64,000 nucleotides of DNA from Oceaniglobus trochenteri (lineage in GTDB: Bacteria > Pseudomonadota > Alphaproteobacteria > Rhodobacterales > Rhodobacteraceae), in NCBI RefSeq assembly GCF_020529025.1, contig NZ_JACNMM010000009.1:124001-188000 (forward strand). The letters are read 5' to 3'. The notes under the pieces are model-generated. The model was not told where the DNA came from, searched no databases, and worked only from the letters and a program-made list of their open reading frames with translations. The position numbers and the translations under genes were made by a program. Below, piece after piece: positions 9,131 through 18,473 of the stretch. Position 1 is the stretch's first letter. Each line of letters begins with the position of its first letter.

Positions 9131-10291
9131 ATGTTTACGGCAACCATGAATTTCGACCACGGCGAAGACATCGCGGCCCTGCGCGACATGACCCACCGCT
9201 GGGCGCAGGACAGGGTGAAACCCCTCGCGGCGCAGATCGACGCCGAAAACGACTTTCCCCGCGCGCTGTGGCGCGAAATGGGCGATCTGGGCCTGCTGGG
9301 CATCACCGTGCCCGAGGAATACGGCGGCGCCGACATGGGATACCTGGCCCATGTGATCGCGGTCGAGGAGATCGCGCGCGCCTCGGCCTCGGTTTCGCTG
9401 TCCTATGGCGCGCATTCCAACCTTTGCGTCAACCAGTTGGCCCTGAACGGGAGTGACGCGCAAAAGGCGAAATACCTGCCTGGGCTGGTGAGCGGTGAAC
9501 AGGTGGGCGCCCTGGCCATGTCCGAGGCGGGCGCGGGATCGGATGTGGTGGGGATGAAGCTGCGCGCCGAAAAGCGCAACGGGTACTACAACCTCAACGG
9601 CACCAAGTACTGGATCACCAACGGCCCCGACGCCGACACCCTGATCGTCTATGCCAAGACCGACCCCGAGGCCGGCAGCAAGGGCATCACCGCCTTCATC
9701 GTCGAACGGGACATGAAGGGGTTCTCCACCTCGCCCCATTTCGACAAGCTGGGCATGCGCGGCTCCAACACCGCCGAACTGGTGTTTGAGGATGTCGAGG
9801 TGCCTTTCGAGAACGTGCTGGGCGATGAAGGCAAGGGCGTGCGCGTGCTGATGTCGGGGCTGGATTACGAACGTGTGGTGTTGTCGGGCATCGGCACCGG
9901 CATCATGGCGGCCTGTCTGGATGAGATCATGCCCTACCTGGCCGAGCGCAAGCAATTCGGCCAGCGGATCGGGGATTTTCAGCTCATGCAGGGCAAGATC
10001 GCCGATATCTACACGAAACTCGGTTCGGCGCGGGCCTATGTCTATGCCGTGGCGGCGGCCTGTGATCGCGGGCAAGTGACGCGCGCCGATGCGGCGGCCT
10101 GCGTTCTTTATGCCAGCGAAGAGGCGATGACCTGCGCCCATCAGGCGGTACAGGCCATGGGGGGCGCCGGGTTCATGAACGAAAGCGCGGTCAGCCGCCT
10201 GTTCCGCGACGCCAAGCTGATGGAGATCGGCGCCGGCACCAGCGAAATCCGCCGAATGCTGATCGGGCGCGAAATGATGGGCGCCATGTGA
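9131..10291 (+). CDS. ivd: Isovaleryl-CoA dehydrogenase
   Basis: This is an FAD enzyme of leucine degradation that oxidises isovaleryl-CoA to 3-methylcrotonyl-CoA. The 386-residue product shows [13 protein letters not shown] and the C-terminal [11 protein letters not shown], both typical of IVD. It has Glu247 in [11 protein letters not shown], the position of the IVD catalytic base, whereas most acyl-CoA dehydrogenases use a glutamate in a C-terminal FEG motif that is absent here. I chose ATG 9131 because GGAGGCGG lies just upstream; an in-frame start at 9017 overlaps ccoS and adds unrelated sequence. The next leucine-pathway genes are not downstream in this window. Confidence 0.93.
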   Translation: MFTATMNFDHGEDIAALRDMTHRWAQDRVKPLAAQIDAENDFPRALWREMGDLGLLGITVPEEYGGADMGYLAHVIAVEEIARASASVSLSYGAHSNLCVNQLALNGSDAQKAKYLPGLVSGEQVGALAMSEAGAGSDVVGMKLRAEKRNGYYNLNGTKYWITNGPDADTLIVYAKTDPEAGSKGITAFIVERDMKGFSTSPHFDKLGMRGSNTAELVFEDVEVPFENVLGDEGKGVRVLMSGLDYERVVLSGIGTGIMAACLDEIMPYLAERKQFGQRIGDFQLMQGKIADIYTKLGSARAYVYAVAAACDRGQVTRADAAACVLYASEEAMTCAHQAVQAMGGAGFMNESAVSRLFRDAKLMEIGAGTSEIRRMLIGREMMGAM

Positions 10292-10617
10292 TGCGCACCG
10301 CGCCCCGGTTCCTCCAGGGCGGGGCAACCCTGCCGCGCCCGGTGCTCTGGGCACTGGCGGGGCTGTCGCTTTGCGCCGGGGTTCTTGGGTTTTCCACCGG
10401 CCAGCGGGTCAGCGAACTGACGGAAACCGACGTGATCGCGGCCTATGCCCAGATCTACGCCCAGGAAACCGGTGGAGATGTTTCCGACTGCGTCGCGATG
10501 CCGGGCCGCGATCCGGTCTGGCTGATCGTGCGCTGCACGGGCGCGCAGGGGGCGCGGGTGTTCCAGGTGGGGCATGACGGCGGGCTGATCGCGCGCCGCG
10601 ACGGAAAATCCGCGTGA
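10291..10617 (+). CDS. Small protein with one N-terminal membrane helix, unknown function
   Basis: I do not recognise this 108-residue protein. It has one hydrophobic segment (about residues 17-36) followed by an extracytoplasmic domain with two cysteines (in SDCVAMPG and VRCTGAQG) that could pair. The ATG at 10291 overlaps the ivd stop by one base (TGATG); an in-frame GTG at 10288 is also possible. Overlap with ivd suggests co-transcription, but the sequence gives no link to leucine metabolism. Confidence 0.65.
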   Translation: MRTAPRFLQGGATLPRPVLWALAGLSLCAGVLGFSTGQRVSELTETDVIAAYAQIYAQETGGDVSDCVAMPGRDPVWLIVRCTGAQGARVFQVGHDGGLIARRDGKSA

Positions 10618-10699
10618 ATGCGGGTGGAAACCGAATCTTAAGGGACAGGGCGCAAGACTGGCCGGGATCGTCACATGGCGATGACATGCAGGGGGCCAG

Positions 10700-12301
10700 A
10701 TGGCGTTCGTACCCACGACACTTGGAACTGGCACGGGGGGCTATGCCTTCCTGAAGCGCACACGCGACGCGCAGCAGGATCTTTTCGCCAGATCGCCGCA
10801 GGTTGCCCGCGAAACCCAGCGCTTTCTTGACCGGATCGCCGATATCCAGACCGCTGACCAATTGCTGGACGACCGCGCGATGCTTCGCGTGGCGTTGGGG
10901 GCCTTCGGGCTGGACGACGACATCAACAACCGCGCCTTCCTGCAGAAGATCCTTGAATCCGATCTGGACGATCCGAAATCCATGGCCAACCGCCTGTCGG
11001 ACAAGCGCTATCTCGCCCTGGCGGAAACCTTCAACTTCGCCGGCAAGGAGGGCCCGTCACTGGCACGCCTTTCACCGGTGGCGGCAGGGGCGGATGATCT
11101 GGCCGACATCCGGTCGGCTGACGCGTTGCTGAACGACCGGGCGCTGTTGAAGACCACGCTGGCGGCCTTCGGGCTGGAACGCGACATGGGCAACGGATAT
11201 TTCCTGAAACAGGTGCTTGAATCCGATCCTGCCGATCAGATGTCCTTTGCCAACCTCCTGTCCGATCCGCGCTATCGCGATCTTGCCCGCGCTGTCGGCC
11301 TTGCCGAAAAGGCACAGCAGCGGGGGGGGATGCAGGGTTTCGCGGCGCTTCTGGCCGCGCGCGATGCACCCGTGGCCACCGCCGCCGACCTGATGGAGGA
11401 TCCCGAACTCTATCAGGCAACGCTCGGGCTTTTCGGCCTTGGGCGCGACGCGGAACGTACCGCCTTCATCCAGACCGTTCTGGAATCCGACCCCACCGAC
11501 AGCGCTTCGGTGGCGAACACGCAGGAAGACAGGCGTTATCTTGCCCTGGCCAAGGCTTTCGGTTTCGTTGAACGCGCCGCGGCCGAGGCCGATGGCGACA
11601 GCTTCACCAGCCGCGTCGAAGCCTTCGCCGCGGCCGTGTCGAACCACGACGCCCCGATCCGCTCACCCCGTGATTTCTTCGGCGATGTCGATCTGATGCT
11701 GAAGTCCTACGCGCTGTTCGATCTGCCGCCGCGCCCCGATGGGGCCGCCTTCGTCAGCCGGATCCTGGACTCCGACCGCAGCAGCCCGACATCTTTGGTC
11801 AACGTCTACCCCGATCAGCGGTATCGCGCCTTTGCCGATGCCATCGACATGCAGCCCGAAAGCGACGAACGGATCTATCCCGAAGGCTTCGGCGCGGCGA
11901 TCGTCGGGGCCTATCTTGACCGCCAGTTCGAAGTGAGGGTCGGCGAAAGCGACCCGACCATGCGCTTCGCCCTCGCGCTGGAACGTGACCTGACCCAGAT
12001 CGTGAATCTTGGCACCAGCAACAACGCCCACTGGTTCTCGGTCATGTCCTCCAAACCGATGCGCGAGGTTTTCGAAACCGTCTTTCAGCTTCCGTCCAGC
12101 TTCGGAACACTGGATATCGACCGGCAGCTTGTCGAACTCAAGGACCGGTCGAACCGCTTTTTCGGCACCGACCGGCTGGCCGATTTCACCGGTCCGGACA
12201 AGCTGGAAGAACTGCGCCAGCGCTACCTGGTTCGAAGTCAGGTGGGTGATGGCATGTCCACAGCGCCCGGCAACCTCGTCCTCTCGCTGTTGCAGGGCTG
12301 A
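10700..12301 (+). CDS. DUF1217-type (flagellar-associated) protein with four internal repeats
   Basis: The 533-residue product has no signal peptide or membrane helix. It contains four tandem copies of a helical unit of about 60 residues (about 51-112, 140-202, 229-291 and 323-383). Each unit carries an AFGL/LFGL/LFDL element, an FLQKILESD-like element and a D.RYLALA.AF-like element. This is the pattern of DUF1217 proteins, which in Rhodobacteraceae are usually encoded in flagellar clusters. No flagellar gene is nearby here. It is a single gene, convergent with prs. The family call is from memory of the repeat pattern; the function is unproven. Confidence 0.75.
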   Translation: MAFVPTTLGTGTGGYAFLKRTRDAQQDLFARSPQVARETQRFLDRIADIQTADQLLDDRAMLRVALGAFGLDDDINNRAFLQKILESDLDDPKSMANRLSDKRYLALAETFNFAGKEGPSLARLSPVAAGADDLADIRSADALLNDRALLKTTLAAFGLERDMGNGYFLKQVLESDPADQMSFANLLSDPRYRDLARAVGLAEKAQQRGGMQGFAALLAARDAPVATAADLMEDPELYQATLGLFGLGRDAERTAFIQTVLESDPTDSASVANTQEDRRYLALAKAFGFVERAAAEADGDSFTSRVEAFAAAVSNHDAPIRSPRDFFGDVDLMLKSYALFDLPPRPDGAAFVSRILDSDRSSPTSLVNVYPDQRYRAFADAIDMQPESDERIYPEGFGAAIVGAYLDRQFEVRVGESDPTMRFALALERDLTQIVNLGTSNNAHWFSVMSSKPMREVFETVFQLPSSFGTLDIDRQLVELKDRSNRFFGTDRLADFTGPDKLEELRQRYLVRSQVGDGMSTAPGNLVLSLLQG

Positions 12302-12310
12302 GGGGGCATG

Positions 12311-13327
12311 TCAGCGGTTGTACATGCCCTCGTAGATCGGGCCCAGCGTGTCGGGATCGAACAGCGACGACACGCTGGTACCGTTCCAGATGTTCAGGAT
12401 TGCCTGGGTGAACATCGGCGCCGTCGGCACGATACGGATGTTGGGGCAGGCGCGCACGGCGGGCGAGGCTTCGATGCTGTCGGTGATGACAAGGCTCTTC
12501 ATCACCGAATTGGTCACCCGCTCGACCGCCGGGCCCGACAGGACGCCGTGAGTGATGTAGGAATGAACTTCGGTCGCGCCCGCCTCGATCAGGACTTCGG
12601 CCGCCTTGCACAGGGTGCCGGCGGTGTCGCAGATGTCATCGACAATCAGACAGGCCTTGCCGGTCACGTCGCCGATCACCGTCATCTCGGCCACTTCGCC
12701 CGCCTTTTCGCGTCGCTTGTCGACGATGGCCAGGGGGCAGCCGACCCGTTGCGCCAGCTCGCGCGCCCGGCCCACGCCGCCCACGTCGGGCGACACGACC
12801 ATCAGTTCGTCCATCCGCCCGGCAAACTGGTGCTTGATATCCAGCGCGAAGACCGGCGAGGCATAGAGGTTGTCGACCGGAATGTCGAAGAAGCCCTGGA
12901 TCTGCGCGGCATGCAGATCCATGGTCAGCACCCGCTCGATCCCGGCTTCGACGATCATGTTGGCCACCAGTTTCGCGGTGATTGGCGTGCGGGCCTTGGT
13001 GCGGCGGTCCTGCCGGGCATAGCCGAAATAGGGGATCACGGCGGTGATGCGCGCAGCGCTGGAGCGGCGCAGGGCATCGGCCATGATCAGCAGTTCCATG
13101 AGGTTGTCATTGGCCGGGTTGCTGGTTGGCTGGATGATGAACATGTCCTCGCCACGCACGTTCTCGTAGACCTCGACGAAGATCTCGGCATCGTTGAACC
13201 GCTCGACCCGGGCATCCAGCAGATTGACGCCCATGCCGCGGTGCAGCGACATGCGCCGGGCGATGGCCTGGGCGAGGGGGCGGTTGGAATTGCCGGAGAT
13301 CAGCTTGGGTTCGGACATGGCAGGCAT
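12311..13327 (-). CDS. prs: Ribose-phosphate pyrophosphokinase
   Basis: Prs makes PRPP from ribose 5-phosphate and ATP for nucleotide, histidine and tryptophan synthesis. The 338-residue product has the class I landmarks: [24 protein letters not shown], the divalent-metal/PRPP motif [13 protein letters not shown] and the flexible-loop sequence DKRREKAGE. It is longer than the roughly 315 residues usual in enterobacteria but within the alphaproteobacterial range. ATG 13318 (MSEPKLI) is an alternative start three codons in. It is monocistronic, divergent from the gene at 13434. Confidence 0.97.
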   Translation of the reverse strand: MPAMSEPKLISGNSNRPLAQAIARRMSLHRGMGVNLLDARVERFNDAEIFVEVYENVRGEDMFIIQPTSNPANDNLMELLIMADALRRSSAARITAVIPYFGYARQDRRTKARTPITAKLVANMIVEAGIERVLTMDLHAAQIQGFFDIPVDNLYASPVFALDIKHQFAGRMDELMVVSPDVGGVGRARELAQRVGCPLAIVDKRREKAGEVAEMTVIGDVTGKACLIVDDICDTAGTLCKAAEVLIEAGATEVHSYITHGVLSGPAVERVTNSVMKSLVITDSIEASPAVRACPNIRIVPTAPMFTQAILNIWNGTSVSSLFDPDTLGPIYEGMYNR

Positions 13328-13433
13328 TTTGATGGGGTTCCCGTGGTGGCCAGTAACGGAATCGTCACGTTGACACCGCTTAGCATGGGGCTAGGGTGCC
13401 GCAAACCTTTTGCCCCCTCGGGAGACGCTGAAA

Positions 13434-14027
13434 ATGGCCCATATCGATTATTACCTCGCGACCATTTCGCCCTATACTTACATGGTGGGGGATCGGCTGA
13501 CCGAAATCGCCCAAAAGCACGGCGCAACGGTGACCTACAAGCCGCTGGATATCATGCAGTTGTTCGCCCGCACCGGGGGCCAGCCGCCCAAGGACCGCCA
13601 CGTGTCGCGCCAGGAATACCGCCTGATGGACATGGAGCGTTCGGCGAAACTTCTGAACATGCCGTTCAACGTGAAGCCCGCCCATTGGCCCACCAACATG
13701 GCGCCGTCCTCTTACGCCATTATCGCGGCGCAGAATGCCGGGGGTGGCGACCTGCCGGCGCTGGTGGCGGCGATCACGCGCGCCTGCTGGGCCGAAGACA
13801 AGGATATCGCCCAGGACGAGGTGATCCGCGACTGCCTGTCGGGCGCGGGGTTCGATCCGTCGCTGGCCGACAGCGGCCTGCTGAGCGGTGCCGAAACCTA
13901 TGCCGCCAACCTGGAAGAGGCGGTGATGCGCGGCGTCTTCGGCGCGCCATTCTTCATCACCGACGATGGCGCCCGGTTCTGGGGTGTCGACCGTCTGAGC
14001 CATCTGGACGCGCACCTGGCGGGCTGA
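13434..14027 (+). CDS. 2-hydroxychromene-2-carboxylate isomerase-like, DsbA-fold protein
   Basis: The 197-residue product begins MAHIDYYLATISPYTYM, the thioredoxin-fold start of HCCA isomerases and kappa-class GSTs. Ser12 stands where those enzymes keep a catalytic serine instead of the DsbA CxxC. The GVFGAPFFI segment is the conserved cis-Pro region. Such proteins are GSH-dependent isomerases of aromatic degradation, but many genomic members have unknown substrates and no naphthalene or aromatic genes are near. GGGAGA lies upstream of ATG 13434. It overlaps the next gene by one base. Confidence 0.8.
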   Translation: MAHIDYYLATISPYTYMVGDRLTEIAQKHGATVTYKPLDIMQLFARTGGQPPKDRHVSRQEYRLMDMERSAKLLNMPFNVKPAHWPTNMAPSSYAIIAAQNAGGGDLPALVAAITRACWAEDKDIAQDEVIRDCLSGAGFDPSLADSGLLSGAETYAANLEEAVMRGVFGAPFFITDDGARFWGVDRLSHLDAHLAG

Positions 14028-14818
14028 TGCCGACCGACGACAGGGCCGGGTTTCGAACCCACTGGGAAAGCTGTGGTGCGGGGGGGCGGCCCGCCCTCCT
14101 TGTCCACGGGATGCTGGCCCATTCCGGGGTCTGGCGCCAGGTGGCCACCGATCTGCTACTGTCCGCCGTTGCCTTCGATTTGCCCGGTCACGGGCGCAGC
14201 GCGGCCTGGAGCGGCGGTGATTATCACCGCGCCTGCACCGACATCGCGCTCAGCTTCTGTGATGCCCCGATGGATATCATCGGGCATTCCTTCGGTGGCA
14301 CGGTGGCCCTGCGCCTGTCCGTGGAACACCCGGAACTTTGCCGCAGTCTGACCCTGATCGAGCCGGTCTTCTTCGCCGCGGCCCGTGCCGACAATGCCGC
14401 CGAAATCGCCGCCCACGACGCCAGCTTCGTGCCGGTGATCGACGCGCTTGCCGCCGGTCGGTCCGAGGTGGCGGCGCGGCTGTTCACCGGCGCCTGGGGC
14501 GATGGTCGCCCCTGGGAGGCCCTGCCCGAGGCGCAACGTGCCGCCATGACGGCGCGCATGTCCCTGGTCACGGCGGGGGCGGCGGCGCATGATCGCGACG
14601 GCGCGGGCCTGCTAGTCCCCGGTCGGATGGAAAGGCTGACGATGCCGGTCACCCTGATCCGTGGCGAAAGATCACCGCCTGTGATCGCCGCCGTCCACCG
14701 CGCGCTGATCGCCCGCCTGCCGCAGGCGGAGGAGCGTGTGGTGGCCGGGGCAGGGCACATGCTGCCCCTGACCCATCCGGGCGAAACGGCCCGCGCGATC
14801 GTTACAGAAGGGCGATGA
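14027..14818 (+). CDS. Alpha/beta hydrolase
   Basis: The 263-residue product has the fold's landmarks: an oxyanion-hole HGML, FDLPGHGRSA, the nucleophile elbow GHSFGG (Ser88) and a late catalytic-histidine motif GAGHMLPL (about His244). ATG 14027 overlaps the preceding stop (TGATG), suggesting translational coupling with the isomerase-like gene. The substrate cannot be told from sequence. The 3' end overlaps the opposite-strand aldolase gene by 17 bases. Confidence 0.85.
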   Translation: MPTDDRAGFRTHWESCGAGGRPALLVHGMLAHSGVWRQVATDLLLSAVAFDLPGHGRSAAWSGGDYHRACTDIALSFCDAPMDIIGHSFGGTVALRLSVEHPELCRSLTLIEPVFFAAARADNAAEIAAHDASFVPVIDALAAGRSEVAARLFTGAWGDGRPWEALPEAQRAAMTARMSLVTAGAAAHDRDGAGLLVPGRMERLTMPVTLIRGERSPPVIAAVHRALIARLPQAEERVVAGAGHMLPLTHPGETARAIVTEGR

Positions 14819-15824
14819 AGCGGTCGATCTGGTCCTGCCCGATCGACCAGTCACAGACCAGCCGCGCGGCGAAGGTGCCATCCCCGGTTTCGGAGGCGAA
14901 ATATTCGGCACCGGCCTCTTGCAGGCGGGCATGGGTGGCGGCGGGCAGATCGGCAAAGATCATGTTGCCGGGCACCGGATAGCTGGGGGCGATGCCCGCC
15001 GCGCGCAGGCCCTGCGCAAGACGCGCGGCATTGGCGTTGGCCGCGCGGGCCGTTTCCAGCCAGAGATCGTCGGCCAGGTAGGCCCGCATCTGGGCGCTGA
15101 GATAGCGGTGTTTCGAAAACAGCTGCGCCCCGCGCTTGCGGCGCAACTCGAACTCCCAGGCCAGTTCTGGGTCGAAGATCACCGCCGCCTCGACCCCCAG
15201 AAGGCCGTTCTTGGTGCCGCCGAACGACAGGGTATCGACGCCCGCGCGCCATGTCATGTCGGCGGGGCTGCAGTTCAGTGCCGCGACGGCATTGGCGAAG
15301 CGCGCGCCGTCCATATGCACGCCCAGGCCGTTGGCGCGGGCGACATCGCACAGCGCCGTGACTTCGGCCACCGAATGCAGGGTGCCGAACTCGGTGATCT
15401 GGGTGATCGTCACCGGCCCCGGCTGCACACCATGCACCACGCCGCGCGGATGGCGGGCAATGGCTTGGGACAGGGCGGCAGGCGTCATCTTGCCCTCGGT
15501 GGTTTCGACGGTGGAAAGCTTGGCGCCGCCGGTGAAGAACTCGGGCGCGCCGCATTCATCGACATCGGCGTGGGCTGCACGGGCGCAGAAGATCGTCTCC
15601 CACGGGCGGGTCATGGTGCCCAGCAGAAGGGCGTTGGCGGCCGTGCCGGTGGCCACGAGATAGACCGCAGCCTCGGGCGCCTCGAACAGGTCGCGGACCT
15701 GGGCGCGCACCTCGTCCATGATCGGGTCGGTGCCATATCCCGGGGCATAGCCGGTGTTGGCATCCATGAGGGCCTGCATGACCCGCGGGTGCGCCGGGCC
15801 GGTGTTGTCGGAGGCAAAATGCAT
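14802..15824 (-). CDS. Threonine aldolase-like PLP enzyme (low-specificity, beta-eliminating lyase family)
   Basis: The 340-residue product begins MHFASDNTGPAHPRVM, the standard threonine aldolase opening. It contains HMDGARFANA and the PLP-lysine segment LSFGGTKNGLLG. The expected reaction is cleavage of L-threonine or allo-threonine to glycine and acetaldehyde. The start is the ATG overlapping the stop of the YcgN-type gene (TGATG), with GGAG upstream; an extension to 15857 would lie inside that gene. It is the last gene of a minus-strand run from 17235. Confidence 0.88.
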   Translation of the reverse strand: MHFASDNTGPAHPRVMQALMDANTGYAPGYGTDPIMDEVRAQVRDLFEAPEAAVYLVATGTAANALLLGTMTRPWETIFCARAAHADVDECGAPEFFTGGAKLSTVETTEGKMTPAALSQAIARHPRGVVHGVQPGPVTITQITEFGTLHSVAEVTALCDVARANGLGVHMDGARFANAVAALNCSPADMTWRAGVDTLSFGGTKNGLLGVEAAVIFDPELAWEFELRRKRGAQLFSKHRYLSAQMRAYLADDLWLETARAANANAARLAQGLRAAGIAPSYPVPGNMIFADLPAATHARLQEAGAEYFASETGDGTFAARLVCDWSIGQDQIDRFIALL

Positions 15825-16300
15825 CAGGTCGGCTCCTCGATGATGTAGTCTTCCCACTCGTCCTCGGGGACTTCGAATTCCGGCACGGTGAAGCCCTGCA
15901 CCGAGACGCCCGCATCATGCACCGATTGCGGCGTGCCCGAAATCAGCGGGTGCCAGGGAAACAGCGGCTTGCCCTCGTGCAGAAGGCGATAGGCGCAGGT
16001 GGTGGGCATCCAATAGGCGTTCTTCGCGATGTTGCCGGGCGTCAGGGTGATGCATTCGGGCACGAACTGATGGCGGATCGGATACTGCGCACAGCGGCAG
16101 CTTTCGCCATCCAGCAGCCGGCAGGCCACCCGGGTCAGCGCAACCTCGCCGGTATCCTCGTCTTCCAGCTTGTTCAGGCAGCATTTGCCACAGCCGTCGC
16201 AGAGTGCCTCCCACTCTTTCCTGGTGAGCTTGTTGAGCGGAACCCTTTCCCAGAATCGCTGGCGCAGCCCGTCGCGGTCGATCGGGTCATCCGCGCTCAT
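15824..16300 (-). CDS. YcgN-type cysteine-cluster protein (UPF0260)
   Basis: The 158-residue product carries the cysteine pattern CDGCGKCC (near residue 35), later CRCAQYP and single cysteines in PECITL and TTCAYRL. This is the layout of the YkgJ/YcgN Fe-S or zinc-binding family, of unknown function. The family starts with a FWE...KLTRKEWEALCDGCG-like segment, which is present. It overlaps ribF by 4 bases and the aldolase gene by 1 base, so the three genes form one operon. Confidence 0.85.
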   Translation of the reverse strand: MSADDPIDRDGLRQRFWERVPLNKLTRKEWEALCDGCGKCCLNKLEDEDTGEVALTRVACRLLDGESCRCAQYPIRHQFVPECITLTPGNIAKNAYWMPTTCAYRLLHEGKPLFPWHPLISGTPQSVHDAGVSVQGFTVPEFEVPEDEWEDYIIEEPT

Positions 16301-17235
16301 GATGCCGCCAGGATGGTGCGGGCGCGGGCGCTGTCGGCGTCCATCTGGGTGATCAGGGTCTCGATACTGTCGAATTTCTCTTCCCCGCGCAGGTAATCGA
16401 CCAGGGCCACCGACAGGTGGGTGCCGTAAAGATCGCCGGTGAAATCGAAAAGGAAGGTTTCGATATTGGGCCGGTTCACCCCGAACATCGGGCGCACGCC
16501 GATCGAACTGACGGCATCATAGGTGCCCGCATGGGGGCCGGAAAGAACATCGACCCGCACGGCATAGACGCCAAATTTCGGCGGATGCAGGCCTGCGATG
16601 CTCATGTTCGCGGTGGGATAGCCCAAGTCGCGGCCGCGCTGATCCCCTCGGATCACCTCGCCTTCGATGCGGTGCATGTGGCCCAGCATCGCCGCCGCGT
16701 CACGCGGGCGCCCCTCGGACAGGGCCTCGCGGATGCGGGTGGAGGAGACGGCGCCGTCGCGGGCCTGAAGCAGCGGCGCGATGGTAACGCCAAAGCCCAT
16801 GTCGGCCCCGAAGCGTTCAAGATCGGCGGCGCTGCCCGCGCGCCCCTTGCCAAAGCAGAAGTCGGCGCCCACCACCACATGCGACAACCCAAGGCCATCG
16901 GCCAGGACGTTGCGCGCGAAACCTTCGGGTGTGAGCGAGGAGAGCGCCTTGTTGAAGGCGATCTCGTACAGGCGGTCGATGCCCAGCTTGGCCAGCCGGT
17001 TCGCCTTGGCCTCGGCGTTCATCAGGCGGAAGGGCGGGGCGTCGGGGGCGAAGAATTCGCGGGGGTGGGGTTCGAAGGTCAGGACGCCAAGTGGGCAGGA
17101 CAGGCGCGTGGCCTGGCTGCGTGCGATATCGATGACGGCGCGGTGACCGCGGTGCACGCCGTCGAAATTGCCGATCGCGACGCTGGCGCCGCGATCCCCG
17201 GGTGAAACGAACTGATGATCCCGCACGATCCGCAT
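16297..17235 (-). CDS. ribF: Bifunctional riboflavin kinase / FAD synthetase
   Basis: RibF phosphorylates riboflavin to FMN and adenylates it to FAD. The 312-residue product has the N-terminal nucleotidyltransferase part (VAIGNFDGVHRGH, and the later SSTRIREAL) and the C-terminal riboflavin kinase part (GRDLGYPTANM and NIETFLFDF). I start it at ATG 17235 (MRIVRDHQFV), which fits the family start; a frame extension to 17370 would add a basic, non-conserved leader. A strong Shine-Dalgarno is not visible. Confidence 0.96.
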   Translation of the reverse strand: MRIVRDHQFVSPGDRGASVAIGNFDGVHRGHRAVIDIARSQATRLSCPLGVLTFEPHPREFFAPDAPPFRLMNAEAKANRLAKLGIDRLYEIAFNKALSSLTPEGFARNVLADGLGLSHVVVGADFCFGKGRAGSAADLERFGADMGFGVTIAPLLQARDGAVSSTRIREALSEGRPRDAAAMLGHMHRIEGEVIRGDQRGRDLGYPTANMSIAGLHPPKFGVYAVRVDVLSGPHAGTYDAVSSIGVRPMFGVNRPNIETFLFDFTGDLYGTHLSVALVDYLRGEEKFDSIETLITQMDADSARARTILAAS

Positions 17236-17355
17236 GGAGGACCGGATAGCTGCCGTTGGCGGGTGGTGCAAGCGGTCAGTGGCGCGCTGGGGTTTGCGCC
17301 GCCTGTCGGCGTCGCCCGGGGGCGCGCTCGAAACCTGCGGTTTCTCGCGCGCCCT

Positions 17356-17377
17356 GAGTATTTGAGGCAAGAAAGAG
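17356..17377 (+). repeat. Intergenic repeat, class A copy (plus orientation)
   Basis: GAGTATTTGAGGCAAGAAAG matches the GAGTATTT-N(5)-GCAAGAAAGA pattern found at seven other sites in this window. It lies between ribF and the HAD gene, 6 bases past the HAD stop codon, in the opposite sense to that gene. Confidence 0.75.
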
Positions 17378-17382
17378 GGGGA

Positions 17383-18255
17383 TCAGCGCAGTTGCCCCAT
17401 GGCAAAGGTCGGGCGGGCCGGGGCACCTTGCAGGAAGCTTTCGAGCGCGTCGGGATCGGGCTGATCGCGCGTGGCGGTCTGTTCGGCTGCAAGGCCGCCG
17501 GTGATGAAGAGGCAATCCATGTCTTCGCCGGCGGCCCCCAGCACGTCGGTGGCGATGCCGTCGCCGATACACAGGATGCGGCTTTCGGGAATGTCGCGGC
17601 CCAGTTCGGCCAGGCGGCGGCGGGCCAGGTCGTAGACCGGGGGGTGGGGTTTGCCGAACATCAGGGTTTCGCCGCCCATTTCGCGGTAGAGCTGGGCGAG
17701 GGCGCCGGCGCACCATTCGCGCGTGTCGCCGCGATCGACGATGATGTCGGGGTTGGCGCAGAGCATCTTCAGGCCAACGGCGATGGCCGACAGGAACTGC
17801 GGGCGCATTTCGGCGGGGTCGGCGAAGGGGTCGAAGGGGCCGCAGCAGAGGATGCCCGTCGCCTCGTCCAGGTCGGTGCGACGGATCGTTACCGGGTCGG
17901 TGACGATCTTGATCGGTTCGAAGAAGACCTCGTCATGAGGCTGACCGATGAAATAGACCTTTTCGCCGATGGCGCCCTGAAACATCGCAACCCGGGCCGA
18001 ATCGCCCGACGTGGCGATGCTGTCCCAGCAGTCGCGCGGGGTCGAGAACCGTTCGAGCTGTTTTTCGACACTGGCCCTCTGGCGCGGCGCGTTGGTGAGA
18101 AGGATCACCGTTCCGCCCTGCGCCCTGAAGGCGCGCAGCGCCTCGACGGCGGCGGCGTGGGCGGTGATGCCGTTATGCAGGCAGCCCCACAAGTCACAGA
18201 AGACAGCGTCGTAATCCTTGGCGATGTCAGCGAGTTTTTCGATGATCCGGGTCAT
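17383..18255 (-). CDS. HAD-superfamily class IIA hydrolase (TIGR01459 type)
   Basis: The 290-residue product resembles NagD-type sugar phosphatases: LLTNAPR (motif II), FGKPHPPVYDLA with the motif III lysine, and ILCIGDGIATDVLGA (motif IV). Motif I reads CDLWGCLHNG, so the second aspartate of DxD is tryptophan; from memory this is normal for the TIGR01459 branch. That aspartate is the general acid in ordinary HAD phosphatases, so activity cannot be assumed. It is transcribed towards ribF with 147 bases between, including a class A repeat. Confidence 0.82.
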   Translation of the reverse strand: MTRIIEKLADIAKDYDAVFCDLWGCLHNGITAHAAAVEALRAFRAQGGTVILLTNAPRQRASVEKQLERFSTPRDCWDSIATSGDSARVAMFQGAIGEKVYFIGQPHDEVFFEPIKIVTDPVTIRRTDLDEATGILCCGPFDPFADPAEMRPQFLSAIAVGLKMLCANPDIIVDRGDTREWCAGALAQLYREMGGETLMFGKPHPPVYDLARRRLAELGRDIPESRILCIGDGIATDVLGAAGEDMDCLFITGGLAAEQTATRDQPDPDALESFLQGAPARPTFAMGQLR

Positions 18256-18356
18256 GGTGCTCTGATGGTTGGGGCGAAGCCGGGGAAGGGAATGCGCCCA
18301 CTGCTAGCCCTTTCCGCCCGCGCTGGCCAGAGGCGGTGCGGTAAGCGGTGCACCCT

Positions 18357-18380
18357 CATCTTTGGTCTTTCAAATATCCC
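18357..18380 (-). repeat. Intergenic repeat, class B copy (minus orientation)
   Basis: Read on the minus strand this is GGGATATTTGAAAGACCAAA followed by GATG, the same pattern as the copy at 52969. A CCGCCGGAGG tract adjoins it on the GGG side, as it does in class A copies at 27462 and 59643. Confidence 0.65.
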
Positions 18381-18433
18381 CGCCGGAGGCACACCGCGCA
18401 GCGGTGTTTGCGGGTATCGCTGCCGTGACCGGC

Positions 18434-18461
18434 TTGACGCGCCTGTGCCGCTGTTCTAATC
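18434..18461 (+). promoter_or_regulatory. Candidate promoter of tRNA-Gly
   Basis: TTGACG (18434-18439) and a TCTAATC stretch (18455-18461) are spaced about 16 bases apart and end 12 bases before the mature tRNA start. This is a plausible sigma-70-type promoter; it has not been tested. Confidence 0.5.
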
Positions 18462-18473
18462 GTCCCGCATGGC

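Noticed and set aside
12308-14026. A very long plus-strand open frame running from opposite prs into the alpha/beta hydrolase gene (836 codons)
   Set aside because: The first 570 codons are antisense to prs and out of frame in the isomerase gene; their composition is that of GC-rich shadow frames. Only the part from ATG 14027 is a real gene.
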